Assembly: GCA_934678955.1 (NCBI GenBank)
Contig: CAKUSI010000013.1
Location: 1 to 28,242 of the forward strand
DNA length: 28,242 nucleotides
Source of the DNA: an uncultured Austwickia sp.
GTDB lineage: Bacteria > Actinomycetota > Actinomycetes > Actinomycetales > Dermatophilaceae
Reading direction: 5' to 3'
A program made the position numbers and the translations under genes. Below, piece after piece: positions 7,717 through 17,213 of the stretch. The notes under the pieces were generated by a model. It had not been told where the DNA came from. It searched no databases and was given only the letters and a program-made list of their open reading frames with translations. Numbering within the stretch: the first letter of the stretch is position 1; each line of letters opens with the position of its first letter.

Positions 7717-9420
7717 TCAGCCCTGCGCGCCCTGGCGGCGCTCGTCGCCCGCCACGGGCCCGTCGGATCGCTCCTGCGACCGTACGCCGCGCGGGTCGCT
7801 CTCGCCGACGCCGGGGCGCTCCTCGACCGGCGCCGCGACCGGACCGCTGGCGCCCGGCTCGCCCGCGACGCGATCGATCGCGCCCGGATCGGTCGCGCCC
7901 GGCTCCGGAAGCGGATCGGTCCCGCCATGTTCGGTCGTGGCCGGTTCCGCGAGTGGATCGGTCACGGTCGGGTCGGGGTAGAGCCGCGCGAGCGCGACCG
8001 TGATGTTGTCGTGGCCGCCCTGCGCGTTGGCCCAGTCGACGAGCCGCCGCGCGACCGCCACGGGATCGCCGTCGGGGGCCCGGCCCCGCCCCCCGGTGCC
8101 GTCGTCGGTGGCCTGGTCAGGGGCGTCGCCCTCCGCGTCGCGGTCCGCCGCGGGCGGGCCCGCCTCCTCTGCCAGCGCGTCTGCGAGGACCGCTGCGAGC
8201 TGGCCGGGTTCGGAGGCGTAGTTCCACAGCCCGTCCGAACACAGCAGCAGCCACCCTGGCTCGCTCACGTCGAGTGCTGTCGCCACGGGGGCGTGGTCGG
8301 GCGCGTCGGGGCCGAGCCAGCGGGTGATCGTATGCGCGTGCGGGCCGCTCTCGGCCTCCTCGCGGGACGCGCCGGCCCGGATCGCCTCGGCAGCCCACGA
8401 GTCATCGCTGGTCAGGAGGGTTGCCTCGCCGCGATCGGAAAACCAGTACGCCCGCGAATCGCCCACGTTGCCAATGACGGCCACGCCGTCCTCAACGGCC
8501 GCGGCCACCAGCGTGCATGAGGGCCCACCGCTCTCGTCCCCATACGGGGGCGGCTCGTCCCTCGGGTCCGGCGGCAACGCGCCGACCGCGACGACGGCCT
8601 CGTTGGCCGCGTCGGCGGCCGCCTCCAGGCGTCGGCCCAGCGCTCCCACCAGGGCTTCCTTCACGCCCATCCCGCGGGCGCGGGACACCGCCAACACTTC
8701 GACCGCCGCCTGCGCGGCCGCGAGGCTGGCCCGCGCGGATCGCGGTGCGGTCGAAACGCCGTCGCACACCACCAGCGCGGCGCGCAACCCGCCGGAGGGC
8801 GACGGCTGGGCGCGCAGCGCCAGGGCGTCCTCGTTGCCGGGGTGCCGCACCCCGCGGTCGCACACGCCGCCCACCCAGGGCCCCGCGGCCATCTCGTAGT
8901 GGTGTCTCGGGTCGGCGGCCTTGGCTCCGCACTGCTCGCAATACCCGTCGCCGTCGAAGGTCCCGCCGCAGTCCGCGCAGATTCCGCCGTTCGGCAGCGG
9001 CAACTGCGTGCCCAGATCGACCGAGCTCCCCAGCCCACCAAGGCCGGTCCCCGGCGCCCCCGCCGCTTCGTCCGGCGCACTCCCGCCGACCGCCCCCTCG
9101 AGCGGCGCCCGGCCGCCCAGCACGAGCATCCCCGCCGGGCGCTCCGATCCCTCGGGCGAGACGACCTCGCCGTCCGCGACAGACCCCGCCCCGGCATCGG
9201 GCGCGGACTCCTGGGGCGGTGCCCCCGAACCGTCCGCCGATGGCAGTGGCGCGCCACAGGATTCGCAGAAGGTCTGCGCCCCCACGACCGCGCCGCAGCG
9301 CGGACAGCGCGTGGTCAGCTCCTCGGCGTCGGCTGCTTCGCCCTGCGTGGGCGGTTCGTCCAGCCACTGGAAGCCGGTCGGCTCGGCCGGCCCGAGGCGC
9401 GGGTCGTGGTCACGGGTCAT
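7717..9420 (-). CDS. Zinc-ribbon PP2C-family protein phosphatase
   Basis: A 567-residue protein with two Cys4 zinc ribbons (C39/C42/C52/C55 and C148/C151/C161/C164) separated by a flexible linker, then a PP2C domain at about 182-482. The motifs are HPGNEDALAL (E197, D198), VVCDGVSTAP (D220, G221), GNVGDSRAYW (D321), LLLCSDGLWNYA (D396, G397) and GGHDNITVAL (D471, N472). The metal ligands are present, although the usual DGMGGH is DGVSTAP, as in kinase-linked phosphatases of larger modules. The tail (about 485-567) is Pro/Asp/Glu-rich with degenerate TDPLxEPxxT repeats. Its ATG at 9420 overlaps the PknG stop in ATGA, making kinase and phosphatase translationally coupled. The protein likely counteracts PknG. 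Confidence 0.92.
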   Translation of the reverse strand: MTRDHDPRLGPAEPTGFQWLDEPPTQGEAADAEELTTRCPRCGAVVGAQTFCESCGAPLPSADGSGAPPQESAPDAGAGSVADGEVVSPEGSERPAGMLVLGGRAPLEGAVGGSAPDEAAGAPGTGLGGLGSSVDLGTQLPLPNGGICADCGGTFDGDGYCEQCGAKAADPRHHYEMAAGPWVGGVCDRGVRHPGNEDALALRAQPSPSGGLRAALVVCDGVSTAPRSARASLAAAQAAVEVLAVSRARGMGVKEALVGALGRRLEAAADAANEAVVAVGALPPDPRDEPPPYGDESGGPSCTLVAAAVEDGVAVIGNVGDSRAYWFSDRGEATLLTSDDSWAAEAIRAGASREEAESGPHAHTITRWLGPDAPDHAPVATALDVSEPGWLLLCSDGLWNYASEPGQLAAVLADALAEEAGPPAADRDAEGDAPDQATDDGTGGRGRAPDGDPVAVARRLVDWANAQGGHDNITVALARLYPDPTVTDPLAEPATTEHGGTDPLPEPGATDPGAIDRVAGEPGASGPVAAPVEERPGVGESDPRGVRSQERSDGPVAGDERRQGAQG

Positions 9421-11795
9421 GCGAAGCTCCAGGGTCGGACGGAGTTGGCGCGGTCCACGAGGGCGGCGCGGTCCTTCTCGTCGGCGGTCAGGTGGGCGAG
9501 CTCCCGCAACGAAGTCTCCAGTGCGAGACGCAGATCCCGAGGCCGGCCGGGCACGCCGTCCAGGAAGACCTTCGGCTGCGCCTGCTTCCCGACCACGCCC
9601 AGCGCACGCTCCAACACCTCGACGCGGAAGCGCACGGCGTCGCTGCGGTCCAGGTTGGCCCCCCGCGAGGCTTCCAGCGCGCCGGCCAGCGAGGCCAGGC
9701 CCTCGCCGTCGATCCGGGCCAGCATCTGCGCTCGCAGCCACAGGGCGCGCGGGTAGGCGCGGGTGGTCGACGGCACGTGATCCAGCGCGCTGATCGCGCC
9801 GTGGATATCTCCGGCATGCGAGCGCAGCCTCGCGAGACCGAAGGCGGCCGCGGGCACATACGCGGAGTCCGTGCGCAGGCAGGTGAGGTACGCGCTCTCG
9901 GCGGTCGAGGCCTGCCCGTCCAGCTCGGCGGTGAGCGCGGCCGCCAACACCGGGGCCAGCTCCCCAGGAACCTGCCCCGCCACCGAGGCGAACGCCACCC
10001 GGGCCTGCGTCAGTTCATCACGGGAGAGAGCGTCCAGGCCCGTGAGCCATACCGCCCTCCAGTCCCACGGATCCTGGGAGAGGAGCGTCTGCGTCGCCTT
10101 GCGCACCAGGTCGGGGCGGTCCCCACGGATGCCGGTGCGCGCCTGCTCCAGGAGCACCTCGGCCGTGAGATCGGGAGCCTTTGCGAGCTGCTCGTAGCGC
10201 CGGGCGACCTCCTGCTCCTGCACGTTCGCGAGCCAGCCGGTCATCGGGTCGTTCTCGTCCGGGCGCAGCCCGGGCAGCTCCCACCAGCCGAGGTCCTCCC
10301 CGGCGTTGGAGGGCGGGTCGAAGAACAGCGACGGGCGGGTCTGCGAGGCGGGCGGCGAGCCGGGCGTGTCGCGGACGATGCGCCGCAGCACCCCCAAGAG
10401 TTGGACGCGCAACTCCTCGATCGAGGTGAACCGGTCGTCGGGGTCGAGGGCGCAGGCGCGGGCGACGAGCGCGTAGAACTCGGGGTGTTTCACGAACGCC
10501 GGGACCGAGGTGACCGGCGGCAGTGAGGTCGCGAACGTCGTCTGGTAGCCCCGGAACTCGCTGGTGAGGACGACGAGCGTGCGGCCGATGGTGTAGATGT
10601 CGCCCGCGATGGAGGGGCCGATCTCGGCGATCTCGGGGGCCTGGTAGCCGACCGTGCCGTAGATCGGGGAGTCGAGGTCGTCGATCCGGCGGACCCCGCC
10701 CAGGTCGATCAGGCGCATCTCGTCGCCGGTCTGGATGAGGTTGTCGGGCTTGAAGTCGCAGTAGAGCAGGCCCTTGTCGTGCAGGTATTGGAACGCGGGG
10801 AGGATCTCCAGGACGTATGCGAGCGCCTGCGGCACCGGCAGCGGGTCGTAGCGCCCGGCCTTGGCCATCCGCTGCTTGAGCAGCTCCTTCAGGGAGGTGC
10901 CGCCGACGTACTCCATCACGATGTAGCCGGCGCCCTCGTGCGTGACGAAGTTGTAGATCTCGACGATGAGCTGGTGGGAGACCTCGGCGAGGAACTCCTT
11001 CTCCGCGATGGCGGCCGCCACCGCGTCGGGGTCTCCCGCGTTGAGCAGGCCCTTGAGCACCACCCAGCGGTCGGAGACGTTGCGGTCCCGGGCCAGATAG
11101 ATCCAGCCCAGTCCGCCGTGCGCGAGGCAGCCGGCCACCTCGTACTGGCCGCCGACCATGTCCCCGGGCTCCAGCTTGGGCCGGAAGCTGAACGGGTTGC
11201 GGCACTGGGGGCAGAAGCCCTCCTCCCGCCCCGGTGTCCCGTCGTGCGAGCGCCCCACGGGCGCACCGCAGCTCGGGCACGACCGCTTGTCCTCGGGCAC
11301 CTTGGGATCGACCAGGACGGCCTGGGCGGGATCGGTGACCGGCACGGGCGGGACCGCGAACAGGCCGGCGCCGAGGGAGGATTCGCGGGTGCGCCGGGCC
11401 GTACCGAAGCGGCGGGTCGCCCGCGTGCCCCGCGCCGAGCCGAGCAGGGTCGTGCCGGCGTGCGCCATCCGGGGCGCGGGGGTGACGGCAGCGACCTGCG
11501 GCCCGAGGGCGGACGCCGAACCCACGCCCTCGTCGGCGCTTCCCTGCCCGGCCGCGAGGTGCGGCCGTGCGTCGGGGGTGCCGCCGCTCGCGCCGATGGC
11601 AGCCGAATCCCCCACCGCGCCGGGTGTGCCCGTCGAATCGGGCGACGTCGCCGTCGAGTCGGGCAGCGTCGCCGCGGAGCCCGTCGTCCACGGCCCGGGC
11701 GCCGCGGCGAATCCTGACGGCGTCTCCGGGGAACCGCAGACGTCGCAGTATCCGTCGACGTAGCTGCCCGGGCAGTCCGGCTCGGTGCACCTCAT
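9417..11795 (-). CDS. pknG: Ser/Thr protein kinase PknG
   Basis: A 792-residue cytosolic kinase with the full PknG layout. C3/C8/C17/C20 form an extra N-terminal zinc ribbon, followed by a Thr/Ser-rich region to about 145. A rubredoxin-like domain carries C173/C176 and C195/C198. The kinase domain (about 219-465) begins QYEVAGCLAHGGLGWIYLA, with K248 in VVLKGL. The catalytic loop is YCDFKPDN (D347) instead of HRDxKxxN, and DLG (364-366) replaces DFG, both as in mycobacterial PknG. A TPR-rich C-terminal part follows (about 520-792), ending ALVDRANSVRPWSFA, close to the end of mycobacterial PknG. PknG controls glutamate and 2-oxoglutarate metabolism by phosphorylating GarA/OdhI. The ATG at 11795 follows GGGAGGGG; ATGA overlaps join it to both neighbours. 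The extra N-terminal ribbon matches ribbons in the adjacent phosphatase and FHA protein. Confidence 0.97.
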   Translation of the reverse strand: MRCTEPDCPGSYVDGYCDVCGSPETPSGFAAAPGPWTTGSAATLPDSTATSPDSTGTPGAVGDSAAIGASGGTPDARPHLAAGQGSADEGVGSASALGPQVAAVTPAPRMAHAGTTLLGSARGTRATRRFGTARRTRESSLGAGLFAVPPVPVTDPAQAVLVDPKVPEDKRSCPSCGAPVGRSHDGTPGREEGFCPQCRNPFSFRPKLEPGDMVGGQYEVAGCLAHGGLGWIYLARDRNVSDRWVVLKGLLNAGDPDAVAAAIAEKEFLAEVSHQLIVEIYNFVTHEGAGYIVMEYVGGTSLKELLKQRMAKAGRYDPLPVPQALAYVLEILPAFQYLHDKGLLYCDFKPDNLIQTGDEMRLIDLGGVRRIDDLDSPIYGTVGYQAPEIAEIGPSIAGDIYTIGRTLVVLTSEFRGYQTTFATSLPPVTSVPAFVKHPEFYALVARACALDPDDRFTSIEELRVQLLGVLRRIVRDTPGSPPASQTRPSLFFDPPSNAGEDLGWWELPGLRPDENDPMTGWLANVQEQEVARRYEQLAKAPDLTAEVLLEQARTGIRGDRPDLVRKATQTLLSQDPWDWRAVWLTGLDALSRDELTQARVAFASVAGQVPGELAPVLAAALTAELDGQASTAESAYLTCLRTDSAYVPAAAFGLARLRSHAGDIHGAISALDHVPSTTRAYPRALWLRAQMLARIDGEGLASLAGALEASRGANLDRSDAVRFRVEVLERALGVVGKQAQPKVFLDGVPGRPRDLRLALETSLRELAHLTADEKDRAALVDRANSVRPWSFA

Positions 11796-12946
11796 GGCGT
11801 CCCCTCCCTGGCGGGTCGGAGGGCGGCGAGGTAGCCCTGATAGGCGGCTGCCAGGCCGGCCAGGCGGGTCAGGTCGGTGGGGGCGGCGGCGAGCGTCGCG
11901 TCGGCCCGGGACCGCAGCTCGGCCAGGTCCGCCACCTGGTCGGGGTCGGTCACGGCGCCGGCCGCCGCCCCGTACGCCTCCATCAGCCCCGCCAGCTCGT
12001 CGCGCCGCTCCAGGGCCGCTGCGTAGGCCGCCTGGCACTGGGACAGCGCCTGGCCGACCCGCTCGAGGCGAGCCAGGTAGTCGTGCACGCCGTCGGGGTC
12101 GGTCGGAGGGTCGCCGAGCGCCGCAGGATCCGGCACCGCCAGGCGCGGCGCCGGACGCACCTGTTCGACCGCCCGCTGCGCGAGCCGGGTCACCGCGTGG
12201 GCGCGGGCGTCGAGCTCGGCCCGGACCGACCGGGCGCGCTGGGCGTCCTGCCGGGCCTGCGTACGGCGGGCGGCGCCGACGATCAGGTCCCGTTCGGCGC
12301 GGGCCGCGTCGCCCTCCAACACCGGCAGCAGTCCCCCGACATCGGCTCCGCGGCGGGCCCGCTCGGCGACGTCCGCCACCCGGGCGGCCAGCGACTCGTA
12401 CACGCCGCGAGCCCCCTCGCGGGCGGCCTCCGGCACGAGATCGATCTGGTCGCGGATACGCTCCGCCTGGGCCCGCAGGTCCCGGACGCGCGCGTCGATG
12501 TCGGGCTCGCTGCCCTCCAACCGCAGGCGTCCCCGCAGGGAGGCGGCGAGCGAGTCCGAGAGCCGGCAGGCCTCGGGCAGGCTGACCGCGAGCGAGGCGT
12601 CCCCGGTGCCCTGCCCGGCGCCCCCGCCCCCGTCGAGGCGGCCCCAGATCAAGGTGGTGAGCCGGCGACGCTCGCTCTCCCCCACGCGCCCGGAGTCCCA
12701 GGTCGCGACCAGGAGGTCGTGCCGGTCCGAGACCGCCTTCCACAAGGTCATGGCGAGCAGCACGTCCGAGGTCAACGCGTCCCGGTCCGGCGCGTGCAGG
12801 GCGGCCTCATCCAGCACGTCCAGTTCGGTGCGGCGGCGGTCCCGCCAGGTGCCGAGCGCGTCGAGGTAGGCCAGCAGCGCGCCGGGGTCGACGTCCTCCC
12901 CGACGCTGCCGGGCGCGGCGGGCGCGACCGCGAACTGGGTGCTCAT
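11792..12946 (-). CDS. Coiled-coil protein between glnX and pknG, function unknown
   Basis: A 384-residue protein, almost wholly helical and rich in Ala, Arg, Glu and Leu. Long heptad-like stretches (about 130-350, e.g. DIDARVRDLRAQAERIRDQI and SVRAELDARAHAVTRLAQRA) point to an extended coiled coil. No signal peptide, membrane segment, cysteine cluster or catalytic motif is seen, so it is probably cytosolic. I do not recognise its family. It fills the position that GlnH, the secreted amino-acid-binding lipoprotein, holds between glnX and pknG in mycobacteria, but it is clearly not a solute-binding protein. ATGA overlaps at both ends tie it tightly to GlnX and PknG. A scaffold linking them is a reasonable guess, not shown by the sequence. 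Confidence 0.85.
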   Translation of the reverse strand: MSTQFAVAPAAPGSVGEDVDPGALLAYLDALGTWRDRRRTELDVLDEAALHAPDRDALTSDVLLAMTLWKAVSDRHDLLVATWDSGRVGESERRRLTTLIWGRLDGGGGAGQGTGDASLAVSLPEACRLSDSLAASLRGRLRLEGSEPDIDARVRDLRAQAERIRDQIDLVPEAAREGARGVYESLAARVADVAERARRGADVGGLLPVLEGDAARAERDLIVGAARRTQARQDAQRARSVRAELDARAHAVTRLAQRAVEQVRPAPRLAVPDPAALGDPPTDPDGVHDYLARLERVGQALSQCQAAYAAALERRDELAGLMEAYGAAAGAVTDPDQVADLAELRSRADATLAAAPTDLTRLAGLAAAYQGYLAALRPAREGTP

Positions 12947-14301
12947 CGGTATTCCGCCAGTCGCCGGCCCATCCCCGCCCAGGCGGCGGCCCCGCCGAGC
13001 AGGCTCAGCGCGAAGACCCCGTACCCGGCCACGAGCGGCGGCCGCGCGTCCGCCCCCTCGCCGGCCGACCGCGCCATCTGGGACACGCTTCCGTTGAACG
13101 TCTCCAGCGCAGCGACCCGTTGCCGGACCAGGGCTCCGGTGCTCTGGGAGACCCCGCCGGCGAGCTGGGCCTGCGTGGGCTGGCCCCGGGTGAAGGTCTG
13201 CCAGGCGGGGGTGGCGTCCCAGGTCGTGCTCGTATGGCGGGCCAGGATCTGCTGCGCGCTCGCCTGGTGGTCCGCGCGGGCCGCCACGGCGTCCTGGGCG
13301 CTGCCGCCCTGGTGCAGGACGCCGGCCTCGGCGGCCACCATGCCGGCGGCCTCGGCGCGGAGCTGGGCGAGGTCGTCGACGACGGCCGGCGATCCGGAAC
13401 CGGCCAGCACGCTGACGCCGAGCGCGGTCGCGCCCGCCGTGAGCACGATGCCGCTGACCAGCCCGAGGTTCACGACCCGCTTGGTCCGGGGGGCCAGCCA
13501 GATCGAGACCGCGAGCAGTCCGATCCCGCCGAGGATCCCGGCTCCGAGGACGCGCAGGGTGCCGAGCGAGGAAGCGGCGTTCGGAGGCTTCGTGAGCGTG
13601 CTGGAGGCGTCGCGCCACTCCTGACTGGGGGCGGGCAGGCCCGGGTTGGTGGACGTGCGCGCCGCCCAGGCGGTGGTCAGTTGACCCTGGCGCAGTCCGA
13701 GCTGGTCGTTGAGGCCATAGAGTTCCTGGGAGCGGCTCGGATAGAGCAACGCGGTGGCACCGATCCGGGCGCTGGTGTCGGTCAACGCGGTGGTCGCAGC
13801 GCCGAGGCCGGTGCTGCCGGGCGCGGCGGCGAGGCTCGCCTCGGCCTCGTACCGGTACACGTTGGCCCGCAGGTCCGCGTACGTCTGGGTCGGCGAGGCC
13901 ACGGGCGCGCCGGCCGCAGAGGCGATGTCGACCATGCCCACCATGCCCGGGAGCAGGCATGCGGCGGCGGCGATTCCGCGGGCGAGACGCAACCGGTCGG
14001 GCGTCGATGCTGGTGCCTTGGCCTTCCCGCGCCGCCCTGACCGGCCGGGACGGCTGCTCGTCGCGGTGGCGGCAGCCGAACCCTCCGCCGGCTGGGCCTG
14101 CGGCCGGGCGACGGGCGGCGAGGCGGCAGGCCGGGAGCGTCCCGCCGTGGCGGGAGCTGACGCGGGTGTTCCCGTCGCGACCGCGCCCGCACGACCCGGG
14201 CCGCCCCCTCTTGCTGGGCCGCCCCCTGTTGCTGGGCCGGCCGCGCGGGCCGAAGCGCTGGTCGAGCCGTCCTTGGGCTGGGGGGCCGGGGCGGCACTCA
14301 C
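12943..14301 (-). CDS. glnX: GlnX-like four-helix membrane protein
   Basis: A 452-residue membrane protein. Residues 1-105 are a disordered Pro/Ala/Gly-rich cytosolic tail with a basic end (RRGKAK). Predicted helices are at about 108-129, 250-269, 276-300 and 422-443. This leaves two extracytoplasmic domains of about 120 residues each, rich in helices, and a short cytosolic C-terminus (RRLAEYR). The four-helix plan with two outer domains and its place upstream of pknG match mycobacterial GlnX, which passes amino-acid signals from the lipoprotein GlnH to PknG. No glnH gene follows here. The GTG start at 14301 overlaps the preceding stop in GTGA. The name rests on topology and gene order more than on residue identity, which I cannot measure. 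Confidence 0.7.
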   Translation of the reverse strand: MSAAPAPQPKDGSTSASARAAGPATGGGPARGGGPGRAGAVATGTPASAPATAGRSRPAASPPVARPQAQPAEGSAAATATSSRPGRSGRRGKAKAPASTPDRLRLARGIAAAACLLPGMVGMVDIASAAGAPVASPTQTYADLRANVYRYEAEASLAAAPGSTGLGAATTALTDTSARIGATALLYPSRSQELYGLNDQLGLRQGQLTTAWAARTSTNPGLPAPSQEWRDASSTLTKPPNAASSLGTLRVLGAGILGGIGLLAVSIWLAPRTKRVVNLGLVSGIVLTAGATALGVSVLAGSGSPAVVDDLAQLRAEAAGMVAAEAGVLHQGGSAQDAVAARADHQASAQQILARHTSTTWDATPAWQTFTRGQPTQAQLAGGVSQSTGALVRQRVAALETFNGSVSQMARSAGEGADARPPLVAGYGVFALSLLGGAAAWAGMGRRLAEYR

Positions 14302-16226
14302 GGCGCCTCCTCGCCTTCGTTACCCCGTTCGTCACCGGGATCTCTGCCGGGTTCGTCGCCAGGTTTATCGCCAGGTTCGTCGCCGAGTTCGCGGTCCGGC
14401 CCGCCTGGTTCATCGTCCGGTGCGCCCGGTTCACCGTCCGGTGCGCCCGACCCGTGATCGGCGACCGTCGCGCGTAGGGGCGGCAGCTCGTCGTCCGGCC
14501 GGTCCTCCAGGTCGTCCCGCTGCAGCGTCCGCAGCTCCTCCAGGGTGGGGTCGTCCACGTCGCGCAGCCGCCAGGCGTGCCGCCCGATCGCCGCCTCCAG
14601 CGTGTTGCGGGCGAAGCGGCCGTTGCCGAAGCCCTCACCGCGCGGCTCGGCGGCCAGGATCTCGCGGAAGCGCGTCTGCGCCTGCTCGTCGAGGTCGTAG
14701 TCGTTCTTGGTCGCGAGCTGGAGCAGGATCGCGGTGATCTCGTCGTCGGTGTAGTCCGCGAACGTGATCGTGGTCCGGAACCTGCTCGCCAACCCCGGGT
14801 TCGAGTCGATGAACTCCTCCATCGGGGCGGGGTATCCGGCGACGATCACGACCAGATCGTCGCGGTGGTCCTCCATCTCCTTGACCAGGGTGTCGACGGC
14901 CTCCTGCGCATACTGGTCACCCTTGAGCGTGTATGCCTCGTCGATGAAGAGCACCCCGCCGATCGCGGATGCGACCACCTCGGAGGTCTTCTGGGCGGTC
15001 TGGCCCAGGTATCCGGCCACCAGCTCGCTGCGGTCCACCTCGACCAGTTGGCCCTTGTCGAGCAACCCCAGCGCGCGGTAGATGCCGCCCACCAGCCGGG
15101 CCACCGTCGTCTTGCCCGTGCCGGGGTTGCCCACGAACACGAGGTGCCGCGTCAGCGCCGCGGACTTCAGCCCGGCCTTCTCGCGCTTTGCCTCGATCTG
15201 GAGCAGCGCGACCTGCCGGTGGATCTCGCGTTTCACGGCGCCGAGCCCGACGAGTTCGTCCAGCTCGGCGAGCAGTTCGTCGACCGACTTCTCGGGGGGC
15301 GGGGGTTCCTGCTCCGGTATGTCGTCGCCGGGGGCCGGCTGGGTCTGCGCCACCGCCCCGGGCGAGGGAGCCGCCGGGCCGCCCACGGGGTGGCCACCAG
15401 GGGCGGCGGCGCCGACGTCGCCGGCTCCCGGCTGGCCCGCGCCGGGCCGGCCCGATCCCGCCGGATCCGACCCGGGTCCCTGGCCCAGGCCCCCGAACGA
15501 AGGGAAGCCGTGGCTCAGGACCTCGCGCGTCGCCTGCTGCAGGGCGCTGAGTTGGTCGATGACCGACCGCGCGTCGAGCTGGGCCTTGTCGAGGCCGGGC
15601 ACGGCGCCGGGGTTGGGCAGGTCCGAGAGGTCGAAGGGGTCCCTGCCCGTGCCGCCGGCGCCCTGACCGAAGCGGGCCTGCCCGGCGGTGTGACCCGGGG
15701 CCGGAGGCAGGTGGGCCGGGGTGGAGTCGGCAGCCGATCCGGCCGAGGGCGAGCCCCCGATCGGCGGTGAGTCGGGGGGCAGGACACCGCCGAGGCCGGC
15801 GAGTGCGCCGGAGGGCGAGACCCCCGCGGCGGCCAGCTGGGCCTGGCCGGTGACGGTCGCGCGCCCGACCGCGGTCAGCGGGGCGCCGTCCACCGCGCAG
15901 GCGGCGACCGCGACATCGACGAGCGCATGCGCGTATGCCGCTGCCGCGCCGCGCTGCTCCGATACCAGGCGCGCGAGGCCCGGCGTGGCGCCCGAGGCGA
16001 ACCGGCGCCCCCGCGGAGCCGCCGTGAAGAACTCGCTCGTCGGCAGGCCCAACGCGGCCGACCACGCCGCAGGCGCCGACGACGGACCGCCGCTCTCCAG
16101 GACGGCGGCAGACAAGGCGAGACCCTCGGCGCGGGCGGTTTCGCCTCCCAGGCCGTTCTTGCGAGCGAGCGCGGTGAGGGCGTCCAGCGCCTGCGGGAGG
16201 TCGCGCGTCGGATTCTCGCCGCTCAT
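14298..16226 (-). CDS. AAA+ ATPase of the CbxX/CfqX (SpoVK) family
   Basis: A 642-residue ATPase. The N-terminal part (1-140) is helical ([20 protein letters not shown] at 102-121, vaguely TerB-like), then comes a long Gly/Pro linker. The AAA+ module spans about 315-575: Walker A GNPGTGKT (366-373), the pore-like segment [11 protein letters not shown], Walker [12 protein letters not shown] (424-433), an arginine finger near GLASRFR (R482) and sensor 2 in GNGRFARN. The AAA+ family is the one that includes rubisco activase CbbX and type VII secretion EccA. The tail (about 590-642) is acidic with GDEPGDKPG repeats. It should remodel a protein partner using ATP; the partner is unknown, TelA or the membrane complex being candidates. 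It overlaps both neighbours by 4 bases. Confidence 0.92.
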   Translation of the reverse strand: MSGENPTRDLPQALDALTALARKNGLGGETARAEGLALSAAVLESGGPSSAPAAWSAALGLPTSEFFTAAPRGRRFASGATPGLARLVSEQRGAAAAYAHALVDVAVAACAVDGAPLTAVGRATVTGQAQLAAAGVSPSGALAGLGGVLPPDSPPIGGSPSAGSAADSTPAHLPPAPGHTAGQARFGQGAGGTGRDPFDLSDLPNPGAVPGLDKAQLDARSVIDQLSALQQATREVLSHGFPSFGGLGQGPGSDPAGSGRPGAGQPGAGDVGAAAPGGHPVGGPAAPSPGAVAQTQPAPGDDIPEQEPPPPEKSVDELLAELDELVGLGAVKREIHRQVALLQIEAKREKAGLKSAALTRHLVFVGNPGTGKTTVARLVGGIYRALGLLDKGQLVEVDRSELVAGYLGQTAQKTSEVVASAIGGVLFIDEAYTLKGDQYAQEAVDTLVKEMEDHRDDLVVIVAGYPAPMEEFIDSNPGLASRFRTTITFADYTDDEITAILLQLATKNDYDLDEQAQTRFREILAAEPRGEGFGNGRFARNTLEAAIGRHAWRLRDVDDPTLEELRTLQRDDLEDRPDDELPPLRATVADHGSGAPDGEPGAPDDEPGGPDRELGDEPGDKPGDEPGRDPGDERGNEGEEAP

Positions 16227-17152
16227 CGAGCGCCACCCCCGGGCAGGTCGTCGAGATCCAGCATCGAGTTGCGCGCGGGCGGCTCGAGGCGCGGGGGATC
16301 GTCCCCGGGCGAAGCGCCCTCGGGCGAAACATCCCCGGGCGAAACGTCCCCGGGCGAAGCGGCCTCGGTCGAAGCGGCCTCGGTCGAAGCGCTCTCGGCC
16401 TCCTCACGGGTATTCGGCGCGACAACCTCAGACGGCGTCCCCGGGTGGTAGACCCACGCGATGCCCTCGTCGGTGGGGCGCGGGGGGTCGTCGCCGGCCG
16501 CTTCGGAGGACGCCGGTTCGCCCGACGGCGGCGGGCCGACCGTCGCGCTGCGGGCCTGCGTCGACGGGACCTGCGCCTGCGGAACCTGCGTCGGCGGAAC
16601 CTGCGCCGACGGGGTCTGAGACAGCGCCGGGGGCGGCGGCACCGGCAGGTCCACCGCGAGCTCCCCACCGCCGGAATCGTGTCCGAATTTCTCGGCCAGG
16701 AACCGCCCGTGGGCCACCAGAGCGACCGCGTCGTCGCGGCATACCGCGTCGAACACCTCGTCCATCGTGGCCCCGAGCAGGTCCAGCTGGTCCACCAGCA
16801 CCATCAGCGACGTGCGACCCTGATCGACCGGGCGGCTGTCGGCGAACCGCCGTGGCAACCGCAAGTATCCGCCGACCGCCTCCGGGAGGTAGTCGGTCGC
16901 GGTGGCCATCACCCAGTACCCGTGCGCGCTGCCCCGCAGCGAGTCCAGCCGGGGGATCGTGTCGCGGACCACGTGGGTGACGCGCTCCACACGGGCGGTC
17001 ACGCAGCTCGGCACGGCCCCGGCCGCGACCATGGCCTCGACCCGGTCCAGGGAGGCGCCCAGGTCGTCCCGGCCGGGCGGTGTCGGCAGGTCGATCCGCT
17101 CCGCCGGCGCCTCCCGAGCCTCCCGCCGGCCGAACAGGTCACCCCAGACCAT
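16223..17152 (-). CDS. TelA-linked helical protein with pentapeptide tail
   Basis: A 309-residue protein in two parts. Residues 1-160 are helical and look conserved ([51 protein letters not shown]). The pattern of a helix followed by YLPxxxxxYLxLP resembles the C-terminal region of XpaC-type proteins, which are often encoded next to TelA; this is a similarity by eye only. Residues 161-309 are low-complexity, Pro/Ser/Thr/Glu-rich, with QVPxTQVPxAQVP and SPGDV-type pentapeptides, ending [12 protein letters not shown]. No membrane segment or signal is present. The ATG at 17150-17152 lies 61 bases after the telA stop. The overlap with the AAA+ gene suggests that the two products work together. 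Confidence 0.8.
   Translation of the reverse strand: MVWGDLFGRREAREAPAERIDLPTPPGRDDLGASLDRVEAMVAAGAVPSCVTARVERVTHVVRDTIPRLDSLRGSAHGYWVMATATDYLPEAVGGYLRLPRRFADSRPVDQGRTSLMVLVDQLDLLGATMDEVFDAVCRDDAVALVAHGRFLAEKFGHDSGGGELAVDLPVPPPPALSQTPSAQVPPTQVPQAQVPSTQARSATVGPPPSGEPASSEAAGDDPPRPTDEGIAWVYHPGTPSEVVAPNTREEAESASTEAASTEAASPGDVSPGDVSPEGASPGDDPPRLEPPARNSMLDLDDLPGGGAR
16306..16395. repeat. Six tandem 15-bp units inside the 309-residue gene
   Basis: Six units of exactly 15 bp (such as CGGGCGAAACATCCC) run without interruption and encode, on the reverse strand, the pentapeptides [10 protein letters not shown] and SPEGA in the tail of the gene at 16223-17152. The same period and a related peptide recur at 25748-25807. 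Confidence 0.85.
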
Positions 17153-17213
17153 CTGGCTCCCTCACCCTCGTACGTCGTCGCGACCCGCACCACATGCGCA
17201 GGCCGCGGGCGGG

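Noticed and set aside
9417..11795. PknG as a dead kinase because HRD and DFG are changed
   Set aside because: PknG family members naturally have these changes, and the catalytic Lys, Asp and Asn are all present.
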